DNA of 64,000 nucleotides. It comes from Ovis canadensis (lineage: Eukaryota > Chordata > Mammalia > Artiodactyla > Bovidae). This document shows positions 63,550 through 64,000 of this stretch, piece after piece. The notes beneath the pieces were generated by a model that saw only the letters and a program-made list of their open reading frames with translations, searched no databases and had not been told where the DNA came from. The stretch is from the NCBI RefSeq assembly GCF_042477335.2, contig NC_091246.1, positions 21,821,001 through 21,885,000 on the forward strand. Direction: 5' to 3'. The position numbers were made by a program, and so were the translations under genes. Within the stretch, counting starts at the first letter, position 1. Each line of letters opens with the position of its first letter.

Positions 63550-64000
63550 TTCTGGAGATTTTTTTTTTTAACTTTTATTTTTTTTTAAAATTTTTTAAAT
63601 TTTAATATCTTTAATTCTTACATGCGTTCCCAAACATGAACCCCCCTCCCACCTCCCTCCCCATAACATCTCTCTGGGTCATCCCCATGCACCAGCCCCA
63701 AGCATGCTGCATCCTGCGTCAGACATAGACTGGCGATTCAATTCTTACATGATAGTATACATGTTAGAATGTCATTCTCCCAAATCATCCCACCCTCTCC
63801 CTCTCCCTCTGAGTCCAAAAGTCTGTTATACACATCTGTGTCTCTTTCCCTGTCTTGCATACAGGGTCGTCATTGCCATCTTCCTAAATTCCATATATAT
63901 GTGTTAGTATACTGTATTGGTGCTTTTCTTTCTGGCTTACTTCACTCTGTATAATCGGCTCCAGTTTCATCCATCTCATCAGAACTGATTCAAATGAATT
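63550..64000 (-). repeat. Younger ruminant L1 3' end, antisense, runs off the window
   Basis: A T-rich tail (63561-63600), then CATGCGTTCCCAAACATGAA, TCCCCATGCACCAGCCCCAA and GTGCTTTTCTTTCTGGCTTA match a well-preserved artiodactyl L1 3' end. The rest lies beyond 64000. Confidence 0.8.

Overview
The window is nuclear DNA of a pecoran ruminant, most likely a bovid. Dozens of copies of ruminant-specific retroposons (Bov-tA, Bov-A2 and BovB) sit among older eutherian repeats (MIR, L2, MER5A, Tigger1, MaLR-type LTR). The exons read through cleanly and encode typical mammalian proteins. Species within the bovids cannot be settled from the sequence alone.

Three protein genes can be assembled exon by exon. 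(1) ALDOB, liver-type fructose-bisphosphate aldolase, + strand: promoter about 2934-3127, non-coding exon 1 ending at 3196, eight coding exons from 7932 to 15977 (364 aa), poly(A) signal at 16387. (2) ZNF189, a KRAB C2H2 zinc-finger protein, - strand: start codon at 38244, KRAB exon 37411-37537, finger exon 27971-29691 (626 aa). (3) MRPL50, a mitochondrial large-ribosomal-subunit protein, + strand: exons 38805-38896 and 45530-45917 (159 aa). The order ALDOB - ZNF189 - MRPL50, with ZNF189 and MRPL50 head to head, is as I recall it for mammals. The two share a CpG-rich interval of about 560 bp between start codons, a bidirectional promoter carrying two ZNF143/THAP11-like motifs, an inverted CCAAT box and a YY1-like site over the MRPL50 start codon.

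Region by region: 1-2930 is ALDOB 5' flank with old repeats. 2934-16410 is ALDOB. 16411-27970 is intergenic, with a SINE cluster at 21.7-25.3 kb. 27971-38244 is ZNF189 with a 7.7 kb intron holding L2, a Tigger2-type element, a BovB relic and Bov-A2. 38245-38804 is the shared promoter. 38805-46310 is MRPL50, whose 6.6 kb intron contains a near full-length Tigger1 transposon with three younger insertions. 46310-64000 has no recognisable gene and is almost all interspersed repeats: five BovB copies in both orientations, L1 fragments, a class-I-like solo LTR, an MLT1-like LTR, a second pogo/Tigger fossil and nested SINEs.

The genes do not form a functional pathway together; they are neighbours. 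I found no CRISPR array, operon, bona fide tRNA/rRNA gene, or evidence of an undescribed molecular system. The most unusual observations concern promoter architecture and retroposon structure: a 31-bp retroposon insertion with a perfect 11-bp target-site duplication (TSD), a SINE with a duplicated tRNA head inside one TSD and a second SINE nested in it, and a 1.85 kb TSD-bounded L1/BovB/Bov-A2 composite.
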